Shown here: positions 22,985 through 32,712 of the stretch, piece by piece
How the letters are laid out: every line of letters begins with the position of its first letter
How positions within the stretch are numbered: the first letter of the stretch is position 1
Origin: Planoprotostelium fungivorum
Lineage: Eukaryota; Evosea; Variosea; Cavosteliida; Cavosteliaceae
Length of the DNA: 64,000 nt
Reading direction: 5' to 3'
Assembly: GCA_003024175.1 (NCBI GenBank)
Contig: MDYQ01000004.1
Span: 186,001 to 250,000, forward strand
Notes under the pieces: generated by a model
What the model saw: the letters and a program-made list of their open reading frames with translations, nothing else
What the model was told of the DNA's origin: nothing
Databases searched by the model: none
Program-made: the position numbers and the translations under genes

Positions 22985-24751
22985 TTATTTCGCTCCAGGA
23001 TCCTGCTGAATTCCCAAACCGGATACCTTTCCTTTCCTTCCCTGGGCCCTCTTCAGTCCATCATCATCATCGTCATCATCATCACCTCTTTCTCGTTCTT
23101 CGCCAACCACTTGATCATCTCTTGAGCTCCCTTCGCAACGATGGGTCTGGGTGGAATCACGAGCGGGTTGTGGGACACATCCAAGTTGCTCAGATTCTTG
23201 TCCAATTTTCCCATTTCCCACGGCAGCTCCGTGAGCATGTTGTGGGACAGATCTATCCTCGTGCAGGCCTCCAGCTTGCCCATGTCTGCAGGGAGAGTGG
23301 AGATCTCGTTCGTCTTCAGATCCAAATTGGTGAGGAGAGTGAGGTTTCCGATCGAGCCGGGCATCGTGGTCAACTTGTTGCCCGATAAGGCCAATTTATT
23401 CAGGGAGCGTAAATTGCCGATCTACAACGAGTCGGCACAAACGTTCGTGCCCTACCTCACCTCTTCGGGCAGGGTGGTGATGCTGTTGTTGTTGACGTCT
23501 AGCTCTTGCAGGGAAGTGAGTGTCTTAATTTCGGGGGGAAGAGTGGACAGTGCGTTGTCACTGAGGAACAACTTTTTCAAGTTGGTCAACCTGCCGATTT
23601 CTCTTGGAATGGACTCTGTGGTGAGAAGGTTCGATCTCAAGTCCAAGATGTTGAGGTTGGACAAGTTACCGAGCTCGCCCGGGAGCTGTTTGAGCTTGCA
23701 TCCGAAGAGGTCGAGTCTCTTTAGACCTTGCAATTGACCGATCTCTCTGGATGGCGTCAGATGACGACGGATGGTGATGTGATGAGATGGAGATGCATGC
23801 ACCTTCTGATCTCCTTCAATTGGGAGTTTTCACGGAGGTCGAGTTCGGTGAGAGCGGGGAGCTTGTGAATGTCGGCGGGGATCTACAGACTCGATCAGAT
23901 CTCTCATCCATCGTGGAAATCACGAATCACCTGAGGGATCTGCAAGTTTCTGAGGTTGAGAGCCGTGAGGTTCTTCATGCCTTCGAGAGGTGGCAACTGC
24001 TGAAGTCCCGGGTTGTCTCTCAGATCGAGGGTGATGAGACCCGTAAGTCCTCCAAACTCGAATGGCAGCTCAGACAACTTGTTGTAAGAGAGGGTGATGG
24101 TGGTGAGGGCCTTGAGGGCACCGATCTCGGCGGGGAGCTTGGTCAATTGGTTGTTGGACAAGTCTAATACGCGAAGCCCGGTGGCTCTGCATAACTCGGC
24201 GGGGAAGACTTTGATGTTGTTGTTGTTCAACATAAGGGTGTTCAACCTTCTCATCTTGCCTGGCGACGTCGTGATTAGACATCGGATGAAAATGTATTAT
24301 TCTCACCGAGTTCGGGGGGTAAGAACTTGATGGCATTATGCGATAGAATGAATGTCTCCAGATTCTCGAGGTTACCGATCTCCACGGGCAGCTCTTCGAT
24401 CTGATTGTGAGAAAGATCCAACTTGTTCAGAGCGCTGAGGCGTCCGAGGTCGGGGGTGAGTGGAGAGAAGAAGAGCTTGTTGTTGTGGATGATGAGCTCT
24501 CTCAACAACTTCAAATCTCCAATTTCGGGTGGAATAGAGTTGATGCGATTGTTGCTAAAGTCCAAGATCTCGAGGTTGGGGAGCTTACCGATCTCGTCCG
24601 GAATGGTGACCACATCGTTCTCAGCCAGAATGAGTTCTTTGCATCGCAAGAGGCCGATGGTGGTGGGGAGCTCGGTCAATGCTCTCTTGCGAAGGTCGAC
24701 GACCTCCTTCTTCTTCAACTTCTCAAAGTCTTTGGCCAGGGCGTTACCCAT
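22985..24751 (-). CDS. Leucine-rich-repeat protein with N-myristoylation-type start
   Basis: The N-terminus MGNALAKDFEKLKKKEV has Gly2 and a small residue near position 6, the pattern for N-myristoylation, so membrane anchoring is likely. The rest is about 18 typical 23-residue LRRs of the plant intracellular Ras-group/Rsu type (for example LPTTIGLLRCKELILAEND, IPPEIGDLKLLRELIIHNN, LPEEVR). It ends with a capping segment (PPRPIVAKGAQEMIKWLAKN) and a short basic tail. Four or five introns are placed by LRR periodicity. The one at 23422-23460 holds an 18-nt inverted repeat and ends in CTCGTTGTAG. It is a scaffold or Ras-pathway binding protein by family. The stop TAA lies inside AATAAA. Confidence 0.85.
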
Positions 24752-24842
24752 GCTTGCGGTTGCTCTTTCGGAAGAAGAAAAAGAAAGAAAAGAAAGAAAA
24801 AATAAGCAACCGTTTTTTGATCTCAGAACAGGGCATCATCGC

Positions 24843-25794
24843 ATGTCGAAAGATCTGAAGCCAGCACGTGGGTCATCTCTATGACTCGTGGACATTCGAA
24901 TATCATTCCTTCTTTCCGCAGCATAAATGATAGCAGTACAGTAGCATGAACAAAGATCGCCAAGATCGACTGTGCGATGTTCATTCTGAATTCCATTAGT
25001 GTTGGAGAAGTATGCGGGCACTCCTATCTCTGATGAGTACATCGCGAAATTGTTGATGCAAGATGCGGCCAAATTCAACAGCAACTTCTCTCGATTCGGC
25101 TCAGGTTCAGCTCTTTTCAGTGAAAGGAAGAAGCCAGACACTCAATTCATGAAGAACGTCTTACAACATACTGTCGGTCACAACAAGAGCTTGTTACAAC
25201 AAGAGGAGAGTCGAAAAGAAGAGGAAGAAAGACAAAGGAGAAGAGAGAAGCGTAGAAGGTGAGATCACTTCCTCTCACACCAATTCATCCATATCAGGTA
25301 TGATCACCACGACGATCGATATGACGATAGAAGCGACAATCGCTCCCATCATCGTGAATACACGCGTGGACGCGAAGAGAGAAGGAGTCCAGAGAGGGAA
25401 AATAGAGTTATTGAAGACACACCACCATCCCATCGCGAGCTCATAGAGGATGAAGACGATGGGATCATCGGCCCACACCCGGCAGGAAAGAGGGTGCCTG
25501 CCCCTCCGAATCGAAAGAAGAAGAGAGGAAGAGGGAACATCGGCAGCAACGCCTTGGACCAATATTTTGGGACCTCTGTGGACCCTCAAGATGCATCTGA
25601 TGATGAGGGAGAGCGTTGGACTCAGAGAGAGGTGACAGAGAAGGAGGATGTGAGAGACAAGGACTGAAGTGAATGAACAGGTCCAAAGGAGTCCAGACAT
25701 GAAGAGGAAGAGGGAGAAGAAGGAAAAGAAGGACAAGAAGGAAAAGAAGAAGAAGGACAAGAAGGAAAAGAGGGAGAAGAAAGAGAAGAGATAA
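24843..25794 (+). CDS. Conserved-looking charged protein, probably nuclear
   Basis: The predicted protein starts MSKDLKPA and joins, across a roughly 130-nt intron ending at 24996, to LLEKYAGTPISDEYIAKLLM. The conserved-looking part continues with KKPDTQFMKNVLQHTVGHNK and then becomes a basic coiled coil. Later exons carry an Arg/Ser/Asp-rich region and a bipartite-type basic run (PAPPNRKKKRGRGN). The last exon, after the donor at about 25630, is almost pure Lys/Glu (KRKREKKEKKDKKEKK) and stops at 25792-25794. Such tails are common in nucleolar and splicing-associated proteins. I do not recognise the family by name. The C-terminal lysine run uses a purine-only tract of about 100 bases. Confidence 0.55.
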
Positions 25795-26178
25795 AGTGTA
25801 CAGAGATCGTATTTGTTCGTTGGTTCCTCGCTCGGGAACTGCCTGGGGCAAGGGTTCAGGCGGTGGTGATGGATAGATAGGTAATATTTTGTGGAAAGGG
25901 TCGAGGCCTTATGAGATACCCTTTCACTTCGTCCGACGTCTGTTCGTACGAGAGAAATGGCATCTTCACCTGTCGGACAATCAGCAGCAGATCACGCGCA
26001 GCACCTCTTCACACGCACTGTATGGTGCCCAACGAAGAGACGAGAGGGAAGAGAGAGCTGCGAGACGACGTCGCCTTTTATTGCTGCCGACGCATTTTCG
26101 ATCGGCAAAAAAGGAAAAAAAAATTGAGCTGCACATTTCTGTCATCATCTCCTTCTCTATCCAAACAAGAGGCGAGAC
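25795..26178. other. Intergenic / cyclin Y promoter region
   Basis: No domain-bearing ORF is seen. A plus-strand A-tract is present around 26110-26125. It probably holds the promoter and leader of the cyclin Y gene. Confidence 0.3.
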
Positions 26179-27346
26179 ATGTCTACAGATAAGGAGCCAG
26201 AGCCGCAAGGTGCATATTTTCATTCCCCGAGAAGAGAGATCACAATGACTAACACAAACATTCAAGTATCGAGCGAGCCGATCGGAAGACCTTCACAGCA
26301 GGCAACGCCAACGAAAGTGAAGGGACCCCTTGCCGTTCATCTTCGACCAGCCAAGTTTAACTCCACCTCTACCCTCTTCCTGGATTCTACCATATCGAAG
26401 CCCAAGAATCATGAGTTGATTCGAGTGTGAGTTTGGATCTAGATGAGAGCTATTGGAATGATTTTGATTCAGTATCTCTGAGCAATTCAAGCACATTCTG
26501 GATCAAAACGAACCTCTCAGATTTTCTGACGATTGGAGGGCAAAATATGCTATCTTCGATGAGACAGTCCATCCTCTCTCGGTGAGTCAACCCTCTTCTT
26601 TGCGCACGTAATCGATCATATGATATCCAAAGCTCATTCGTCACCAGAACGCACAGTATACTGGAAAACTGCCCACACAGGAGGCCATCGAGAAACACGT
26701 CAAGAACATCTTCAAGATCGGTCAATTGGCTCACGAATCACTGATCATGGCGATAGTGAGTATCCCATCCTCCATCCTCCCCTCTCAAACTTCTCCTCCA
26801 GGCCTACCTCGACCGAATCCAGTCCAACACGGATTTCAAGATGAACGTCTTCAATTGGAAGAGAACGACGTTATCGTGCCTCATCCTGGCCTCTAAAGTG
26901 TGGGAAGACCAAGCCGTCTGGAATGTCGATTTTCTCGATCTATTCCCCCTCACAACTCCCCACGATCTCGGTGAGTCACATCATCCTCCATCTCGTCTCC
27001 ACCTCTGACGTGGCATCGCAGGACAATTGGAGAAGAAGTGCCTCGCCCTCTTAACCTTCGACGTATCTCTCTCCGCCTCCCAGTACGCCACCATCTACTT
27101 CAATCTGAAGGCCCAGCACTCGACCACCGTGGAGCACTTTATGGAGCTCAAACCTTTGGACAAGGATGGAGAGGCCAAGTTGGAGGTGAGGGCGGTCGTT
27201 GCAGGAGGTTTTAATCTGTTTTATAGTTCACCACGAGCTCATGGACGACAAAGCACAACCTGTCGAGAGAGAAGGTCTTACCGAGATCGACTGGAAGTGT
27301 AGACGACCTCAGCCTATTCAAATCCCCTCGATCCGTGTTGAATTGA
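26179..27346 (+). CDS. Cyclin Y-like protein
   Basis: It has about 290 residues in six exons. The cyclin box is of the CCNY type: NWKRTTLSCLILASKVWEDQ followed by AVWNVDFLDLFPLTTPHDL, then LEKKCLALLTFDVSLSASQY. Cyclin Y binds CDK14/16-type (PFTAIRE/PCTAIRE) kinases and is usually tethered to the plasma membrane by N-myristoylation. Here the N-terminus is MSTDKEPEPQ, so the Gly2 anchor is absent. The region before the box is rich in Ser/Pro/Thr and could carry phosphorylation sites. The intron at 26424-26468 is needed to join IRV to ISEQF. The C-terminal exon (LPRSTGSVDDLSLFKSPRSV) resembles the short tail of CCNY proteins. Confidence 0.85.
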
Positions 27347-27774
27347 GATCTCTTTCGTCCAAAAAAGGCGACGAGATGAAAGATGGAAGTTCAATGTGTG
27401 TTGGGTGGACGACAAACTCAGCCTGAAATAAATTGAAAACGTGTAACTTGTCAATTCTCGTATCCCTCGACGTCGCGAAGGACATCTGAACCTCTCATGT
27501 GAACATGAAGAAAAGAAGAGGATCTGCTCTTCTGTGAAACGGGCACAATGTTTTGAATCTCCGATTCACGGAAAATTCTCCGTATTACAACCGATTTCGG
27601 GAATGACGAATTCAATCTTTTGAAAGAGGTCGAGCAGAAACACACAGCATCTTCCAAGTTCAGCCCAAAGAACAACTGCACAGCTCCCTCTATATTTTAT
27701 ACCACCACTTTCACGCAACTACCGAACGTTACATACGTTATTCTTTTCTGTGATTTGTCACACCACGCCTGAAC
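27347..27774. other. Intergenic, upstream of Akirin
   Basis: It contains a minus-strand open stretch (27451-27681) without an ATG and without a domain, which I do not accept as a gene. It probably contains the Akirin promoter. Nothing else is recognised. Confidence 0.3.
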
Positions 27775-28233
27775 ATGCTTAAACTCGCCGCGAAGAGACC
27801 AAGAGACTGGACCACCGAGGGTCCCATCGAAGTAGATCACTGCAATCGAATGGGCTCTTTTCCAATCACCATGAAGAAACAGAGAGGAGTCGATTCCATG
27901 GACTCCGAATCCACTTCCCCCAATTCTTCAGCCTCCATCCGCCAACACGATTCCCATTTCAATCATGTGACCGCACCAGCCCAGCCGGAAGTCGATCCCC
28001 TCGTCTATGTCAACCGACCCAAGAAGGTCAACAAGGAGGAGAGGCTCTTCACCGAGCAGCAAGTCCGAGAGATTGTAGCACGAGTTACGGCAGAGAGGGA
28101 GACACAGCTACGCGCCGAGTATGATCGCATACTCCAAGAGAAGCTATCCGAACAGTACAGCAACTTTGCCAAGTATAACGAGGACTACATATCGAGACAG
28201 TACAAAAACAGTGACTTCAGTTATTTATCATGA
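27775..28233 (+). CDS. Akirin-like nuclear protein
   Basis: This intronless gene encodes 152 residues. The arrangement matches Akirin: an N-terminal nuclear-localisation-type segment (LKLAAKRPRDW), a disordered middle, and a C-terminal helical part RLFTEQQVREIVARVTAERE, then EEYEEIL-like AEYDRILQEKLSEQYSNFAK. It ends with YISRQYKNSDFSYLS, close to the Akirin C-terminal YVS. Akirins are small nuclear cofactors that link transcription factors to chromatin remodellers and aid nuclear import of proteasomes. The lack of introns is notable beside its neighbours. AATAAA follows about 20 bases after the stop. It converges with GMF, with 92 bases between the stop codons. Confidence 0.82.
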   Translation: MLKLAAKRPRDWTTEGPIEVDHCNRMGSFPITMKKQRGVDSMDSESTSPNSSASIRQHDSHFNHVTAPAQPEVDPLVYVNRPKKVNKEERLFTEQQVREIVARVTAERETQLRAEYDRILQEKLSEQYSNFAKYNEDYISRQYKNSDFSYLS

Positions 28234-28325
28234 ACGGTGGAGAGAAGAGAATAAATGGAACGTGTACAGAAGATTATTCTTGGTTTATAGAGGTCGTCTA
28301 CTTGTTCGTAGGTCGATGAGATCGA

Positions 28326-28973
28326 TTAGTCGAAAAACTTGAGCTTGTCCTTCAACCACTGAGTGGTCATGGCTTCTGATTCTTGGATGTCGAAGGTCTG
28401 AATGGGATCAGATCTGGTTCGATGGAAGACACACCTTCATGATCTGGAGCTTAGTCTGCAACTTGGTCTTCGTGGAGGAGTACAACATGTTCAAGACGGG
28501 GGAGATGTCTCTGGGGCAGTAGTAAATGAAGACGAGGGGGAGAGACATTCTTCCATCGGCGTGAGTGTGCTTGTAGCTGTAGGCGATGAATCTGTCAGTG
28601 GTCAGAAACAATCTCGCCTTTCGAGTTGACGTGGTAAGAATGCATTCTAGAGTGAATGCATTACAGAATGAGATTCAGGCCCCACCTTGGGGAGATCTCA
28701 GGCATGTATTCTGCGATCTCTTCCATGGTCACATTGTCTAAAGTCTCCTCCTGTTCGACGGAGAGGGTATCCTTGTTGACTTTGACTGGAAGGGTGTGAG
28801 GATTCGCGAGATGAAAGGTGACTCACAGATAATGGCGGTGTTCTGCTTGTTGGAAGACTTGAACTTCTTAAAGTCGTCGATTATCTCTTGAGGAACATCG
28901 GTAGTATCGGCCTACCTTCGGTGTCAGTGTGTCTGAAGTATAGATGCAGGTGAGACGAAAGGATATTCACCAT
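28326..28973 (-). CDS. Glia maturation factor-like ADF-H protein
   Basis: This is a single actin-depolymerising-factor homology domain of about 140 residues. GMF binds the Arp2/3 complex and promotes debranching of actin filaments. Key stretches are TTDVPQEIIDDFKKFKSSNK, the core strand RFIAYSYKHTHADGRMSLPL, the Arp2/3-facing helix PVLNMLYSSTKTKLQTKLQI, and the C-terminal EAMTTQWLKDKLKFFD. The Y-x-Y-K-H-DGR-S-PL pattern distinguishes GMF from cofilin. The first exon is only the ATG codon at 28971-28973, and the 53-nt intron ends in GGTAG directly before GCC. Four introns are inferred. It is one of several cytoskeletal genes in the window. Confidence 0.87.
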
Positions 28974-30097
28974 GTCGAAAGGATCGGATGTAAAGAATGA
29001 GCTGATCTGGTCCCTCGTTGGGATCACGTGACCAACCGTTTTTGTATACCATCTGATTTTCGCGGTGGGTTCGAAGGTGAATTGCCTACGTCTATAAAAG
29101 CTGCTCCATTTTGTGTTCTATTCTTCTTCCTCTCATCCGATTTCCTCTCGGTTACACTCATTATCGAACAGCCATCTGAAATAGGGCAGAGCACAGTGGA
29201 TAAAAGCGTCATCGATGATATTCCTGAAGATCTTCGCAGCGTTTTGTACAATTGCAATACGAACACAGGATGATCGTTCGGTCACATCACAAGTCGATCG
29301 ATGCTGTTTATACTATGAAGAGGTGCCTATGCTCACCTTCACATTCACTTGGAAACGCCGACACGATGATGCAGCACGACAGACACACCGCATCGCCTAC
29401 AGGAGTGGAAGTCAGAGGATTTTCTCGAATCTGTGGTCACCAGACAACAGATTGGGCTGACGTTCCTGGCAACTGTACTGATATACGGAAGGGAAGAAGG
29501 CAAGATCCCGTTGAACATAGGAAGGATAAGGACAAGCCCGATGGTCTCACCTTCTCTATCGCCTATTTTTAACGTGCGGTATGATAACTTAATTCACAGA
29601 ACTCGACCGATGAGTATCCCGAGGTAGCCGCTCGAATGCTCCGCTGCGGCTATGTATCGTGAGGTTCTCAGCGATCGCAACGACACCAAATGATCGCCTC
29701 GTAGATGAACTCGTACGTTCATCTTCCTTCATTTCATCCTGCTATCGTCATCCCCCACCGCATTAAGATATCGCAGCGGTGATGGTTCCTGCATCCATAA
29801 GCGGGCGGTGTATTCGGAACGCGTTCTCATCGCACTCTGCGATCCAACCACGTTACCAACCGTTTTGCTCTATTCCAATAACGAATTGACAGATAAACAC
29901 GTTGTACCATGCTGTTCTCGCTGGAATGTCACGAGATAGATCGAAATAGACCCGAAGTACTCTCTTTACTCACGATAGAGGCCGAAATGTGTAATGAACC
30001 CCACCTTAACGTCAAAATAACCGGAGGCGGAGAAATTCATTCCACATAGTATTGTTCGGCACTAGCAAGAAACACGAACGAAACCCACCACGAGAGG
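28974..30097. other. Long unassigned stretch upstream of GMF and homeobox gene
   Basis: Over 1.1 kb lie between divergently read genes. There is a TATAAAA sequence at about 29095. A plus-strand ORF from an ATG at about 29267 to 29572 (about 100 codons, cysteine- and histidine-rich) has no recognisable domain. TAGCCGC/GCGGCTA (about 29620-29650) and CACCGC/GCGGTG (about 29755-29785) form small inverted repeats. I cannot assign a gene. Confidence 0.3.
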
Positions 30098-30945
30098 ATG
30101 GAAGGGTTCAGAGACATTGGAATCAAGACGACCACTCACTGGATGAACACTGATCCTTACTTTCAGAAGGTGAATTGTGAGGAGCTGCAGGAGGAGCTGA
30201 AGCGTTGCAGGCGTTCGAAACTATCTCACGTGCGGCGGGAAACATCGCTTACGTCGAGCACGAAGGACTGAAACGAGCCATCATGCAGTCGGTACCTTCA
30301 TCACTCATCTCTAAACGCTGACGTTCATCAGATGGCAGACTTGCACCTTCTCTTGGACGGTTTGAGAACTCAATTGGAGTACCACCCCTCCGCTTTTCAA
30401 GAAGAACTCAGTTACCGCCGAGGCATGCTCCACCCACAGCAGCTACCCCCGCTCGTCTCCGTGATAGAGGAGCCGAACATCAGATGGGTCGGCTCAGAAG
30501 TCTTTCCCACCGTGTCGGACGCTGGAAGTAGAGCAGCACCCCTTTCACCCTCTTCACCTGTTGAGATCCACAGCATTCCATACAGTCCCACAGGTGACGA
30601 CCACTTGACCTTTCATCTCATCCGTCGCTCATCCACCATCAGACAACACACGAAAACTGACGATCGATATTCCGGTTTCCAACGGCGTTCTAAAGAAGCG
30701 TCAGAGCATTCCGAAACTACAGAGAGATAGTCTAGAGGTCATCTTTCAGTCGTGTCCATATCCATCGATGAAGACCAGGAGACAGATCGCAGATACGCTG
30801 CAGACGACTCCACGGAAGGTGAGTGCGAATGAGAACACCGAAGATGACAGAATCGAAGGTTCAGATCTGGTTTCAGAATCGCAGAGCAAAATGGAAGGGC
30901 TATGGGGATAAGGTGGAAGGTCATGGGACGTGGCGACGATGTTGA
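30098..30945 (+). CDS. Homeobox protein, C-terminal homeodomain
   Basis: It has about 225 residues in five exons. The start ATG at 30098 gives MEGFRDIGIKTTTHWMNTDP, and short introns then lead into a helical region (HLLLDGLRTQLEYHPSAFQE). The homeodomain is at the C-terminus: KKRQSIPKLQRDSLEVIFQS, then YPSMKTRRQIADTLQTTPRK, then VQIWFQNRRAKWK. The recognition helix has the invariant W48, F49, N51 and R53. An intron sits exactly before VQIWFQNRR, a position also used in many homeobox genes of other eukaryotes. It is a probable sequence-specific transcription factor. It ends about 20 residues after the recognition helix at a TGA at 30943-30945. Confidence 0.9.
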
Positions 30946-31066
30946 CACGTCTTCAGGAAAAGTCGGAGCAGTCAATCGATACAGAATTGGAGGCTGGGTG
31001 TAATGAGCTGTGAATAAAGCGTATAGATGATTTTGGAAGTCTCGTATCTTCTGAGTATGTAGAAGG

Positions 31067-31447
31067 ATGTCCATACACCTGCTCTCTAAACGATCGAAAG
31101 CATTCGAAATGCATAATCTGACTGTAATAACACCATCACGGACACGTACTGAATCGCAAAAGAATCACTTTCGCAGCGTATCTATGCTATCAACGTATCG
31201 TACATCAACTCTACCCAATCGTATGTCTGGCCTATTTAAGTACCACGCGGCTCAAACTTATGCGAGAAGTCTCTACGTCGACGATTCTGACGCGATCTCG
31301 CCGTTTGAGAATGCTGACCCTTTTCTTCATGACGTTGACGACAATTCTACCATCCTCGTGCTGGAAGATCCGATGAAATCTCTTCATGATGCCGTTGTCC
31401 ACGCAGTATTCGAACGATGTATACGTGATAATGATCGTGCGACATAG
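31067..31447 (+). CDS. Hypothetical ORF
   Basis: An uninterrupted ATG-started ORF of 126 codons lies between the homeobox gene and the U2 locus. The second half is acidic and looks protein-like (DDNSTILVLEDPMKSLHDAV). No domain, signal or splice pattern is recognised and its length could be chance. It may instead be untranslated sequence. Confidence 0.25.
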   Translation: MSIHLLSKRSKAFEMHNLTVITPSRTRTESQKNHFRSVSMLSTYRTSTLPNRMSGLFKYHAAQTYARSLYVDDSDAISPFENADPFLHDVDDNSTILVLEDPMKSLHDAVVHAVFERCIRDNDRAT

Positions 31448-31759
31448 GTGATGATGTCGAGATGACTCGATGGTGTTCGTCGATGATGTCATGCTTAGAT
31501 GATGAAGATTGATCGTGGCGTGAACGACGAGACATTGACGTGGCTCCATTTTCGACAGGTTACCGAAGTATCATCAATCGAACTTATGCATGAACAGTAT
31601 CCCGTGCCTTCGAGCTGTGGGTCACTTTTTGCACTACGAGTGATTTTTCCTCGTTGTTTGTATATAATCGTTTCTAGACGACTATCTTACATTTTCGGGT
31701 CTTTTGATCATTTGAACGGTGGACGAAAGTCAGCTTCAGTGCAATGCTGAATTCATCCG

Positions 31760-31983
31760 TGTAAGAGGCACCTTCGCAAGCTCCGGTGTTGACCCTCTCA
31801 CCCGAGAGAAAAATTAATTTAGTCGGATGCCCTGGAGTACCCAGGGCTATCAGTCGACTAAACTGATAAGAACAGATACTACACTGTTTTCGAGTCAGAA
31901 ATCCTGATGAGTGATGATGATGTGTTATGGTGAAGAGAAATCGCAACCGTACCTTGATCTAAGCTTTAAAAAGCCGAGAAGAT
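31760..31983 (-). ncRNA. U2 spliceosomal snRNA gene, split by an intron
   Basis: On the minus strand, exon 1 (31983-31953) is the U2 5' end: ATCTTCTCGG, a stem-loop I built on GGCTTTTTAAAGC, and TAGATCAAG. Exon 2 (31883 downwards) starts TGTAGTATCTGTTCTTATC and continues AGTTTA, identical to the near-universal U2 branch-point-pairing region. Stem IIa follows (TATCAGT...ACTGATA), then stem IIb (GCCCTGG...CCAGGGC), a U-rich Sm-type site (AATTAATTTTTC), and two 3' hairpins (CTCTC...GAGAG; CACC...GGTG around about 31770-31790). The 3' end is estimated at about 31760. The exons lie 69 bases apart (31884-31952). Joined, they give a normal U2 of about 155 nt. U2 pairs with intron branch points in the spliceosome. 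It is probably a Pol II transcript, but no promoter element is assigned. Confidence 0.88.
31884..31952 (-). other. 69-nt spliceosomal-type intron inside U2 snRNA
   Basis: The insert begins GTACGG after AAG and ends AAAACAG before TGTAG, so it follows the GT-AG rule with an AAG donor context. A branch-point-like TTTCTGACTCG lies about 12-15 bases before the acceptor, as in many protein-gene introns here (for example TTGACTCGTTGTAG at 11437-11473). Its position is between the bases equivalent to human U2 G31 and U32, immediately 5' of the GUAGUA branch-pairing element. Confidence 0.85.
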
Positions 31984-32712
31984 GCTTCCTGGGGTGCCCG
32001 CATAATCAGGTCACCGTGAAGTTGACCGCAAAAAATTGTGGGTTTCCCTCCGCCTTCCGAACGGTCCGGGGACACCTGCAACAGCGTTAGAAAGAGTTAT
32101 AGACACTCTGAAAGGTCAGTGTGAGTACATGGTAATGCATATAATCGAAATGTTAAATGGATGTGGATCGAGGAAAAGAATGGATGGATAGGAGTCAGTG
32201 GATCTACTAGTCGATTGGTAGAGGTTGAGAGTCTCGAGAGGGAGGATCGATGGAAAATGGAAGAGCTGAAGGTAGGAAGATATGCAGACATACTCATACC
32301 CTATTGCTCTTGCCTTGGTCTAAGACAAGTCGAGGCGGAAGGAGGTCCCTTTTTGAAAAATGAAAATTTTTCGCGCGCGCATCTCTTTTACAACACTTCT
32401 AAATCGATAAGAGCAGACCTTTTTGACTATTTATTACCTCGAACTGAACCAACCTCAGTAAGACCGTCAACCACTCTCGATATGTTCATCATTTAGGAGG
32501 TGGCAACCTGATCAATACGTTGCAGCACTGGTGGTGTACACCGTGAATCCGATCATGCCTACTTATCGATAGTATTCCAACACTATTCACAATACATATA
32601 CAGAGTAGATGAAGGTCAAAATCCTCCGTGATCACAGTTTGCTGGAAAATTAAATTCAATCACCGAAATCAATTTCTCATCTCATCACATCGGCAGCATC
32701 GCATCTTCATTG
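31984..32712. other. Upstream of U2; unassigned
   Basis: The stretch adjoining 31983 should contain the U2 promoter, but I cannot name an element. Plus-strand open stretches (for example 32161-32496) have no domain. An A/T-rich patch with GCGCGCGC follows at about 32360-32380. Confidence 0.3.

Noticed and set aside
27451-27681. Minus-strand open stretch of 76 codons upstream of Akirin
   Set aside because: It opens at GTG, not ATG, has no domain, and lies where the Akirin promoter should be.
29267-29572. Cys/His-rich ORF of about 100 codons
   Set aside because: No recognisable motif spacing, no splice pattern, and length compatible with chance.
32161-32496. Plus-strand ORF of 111 codons upstream of the methyltransferase
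   Set aside because: It has an in-frame ATG but composition and sequence show no domain, and it overlaps an A/T-rich patch.
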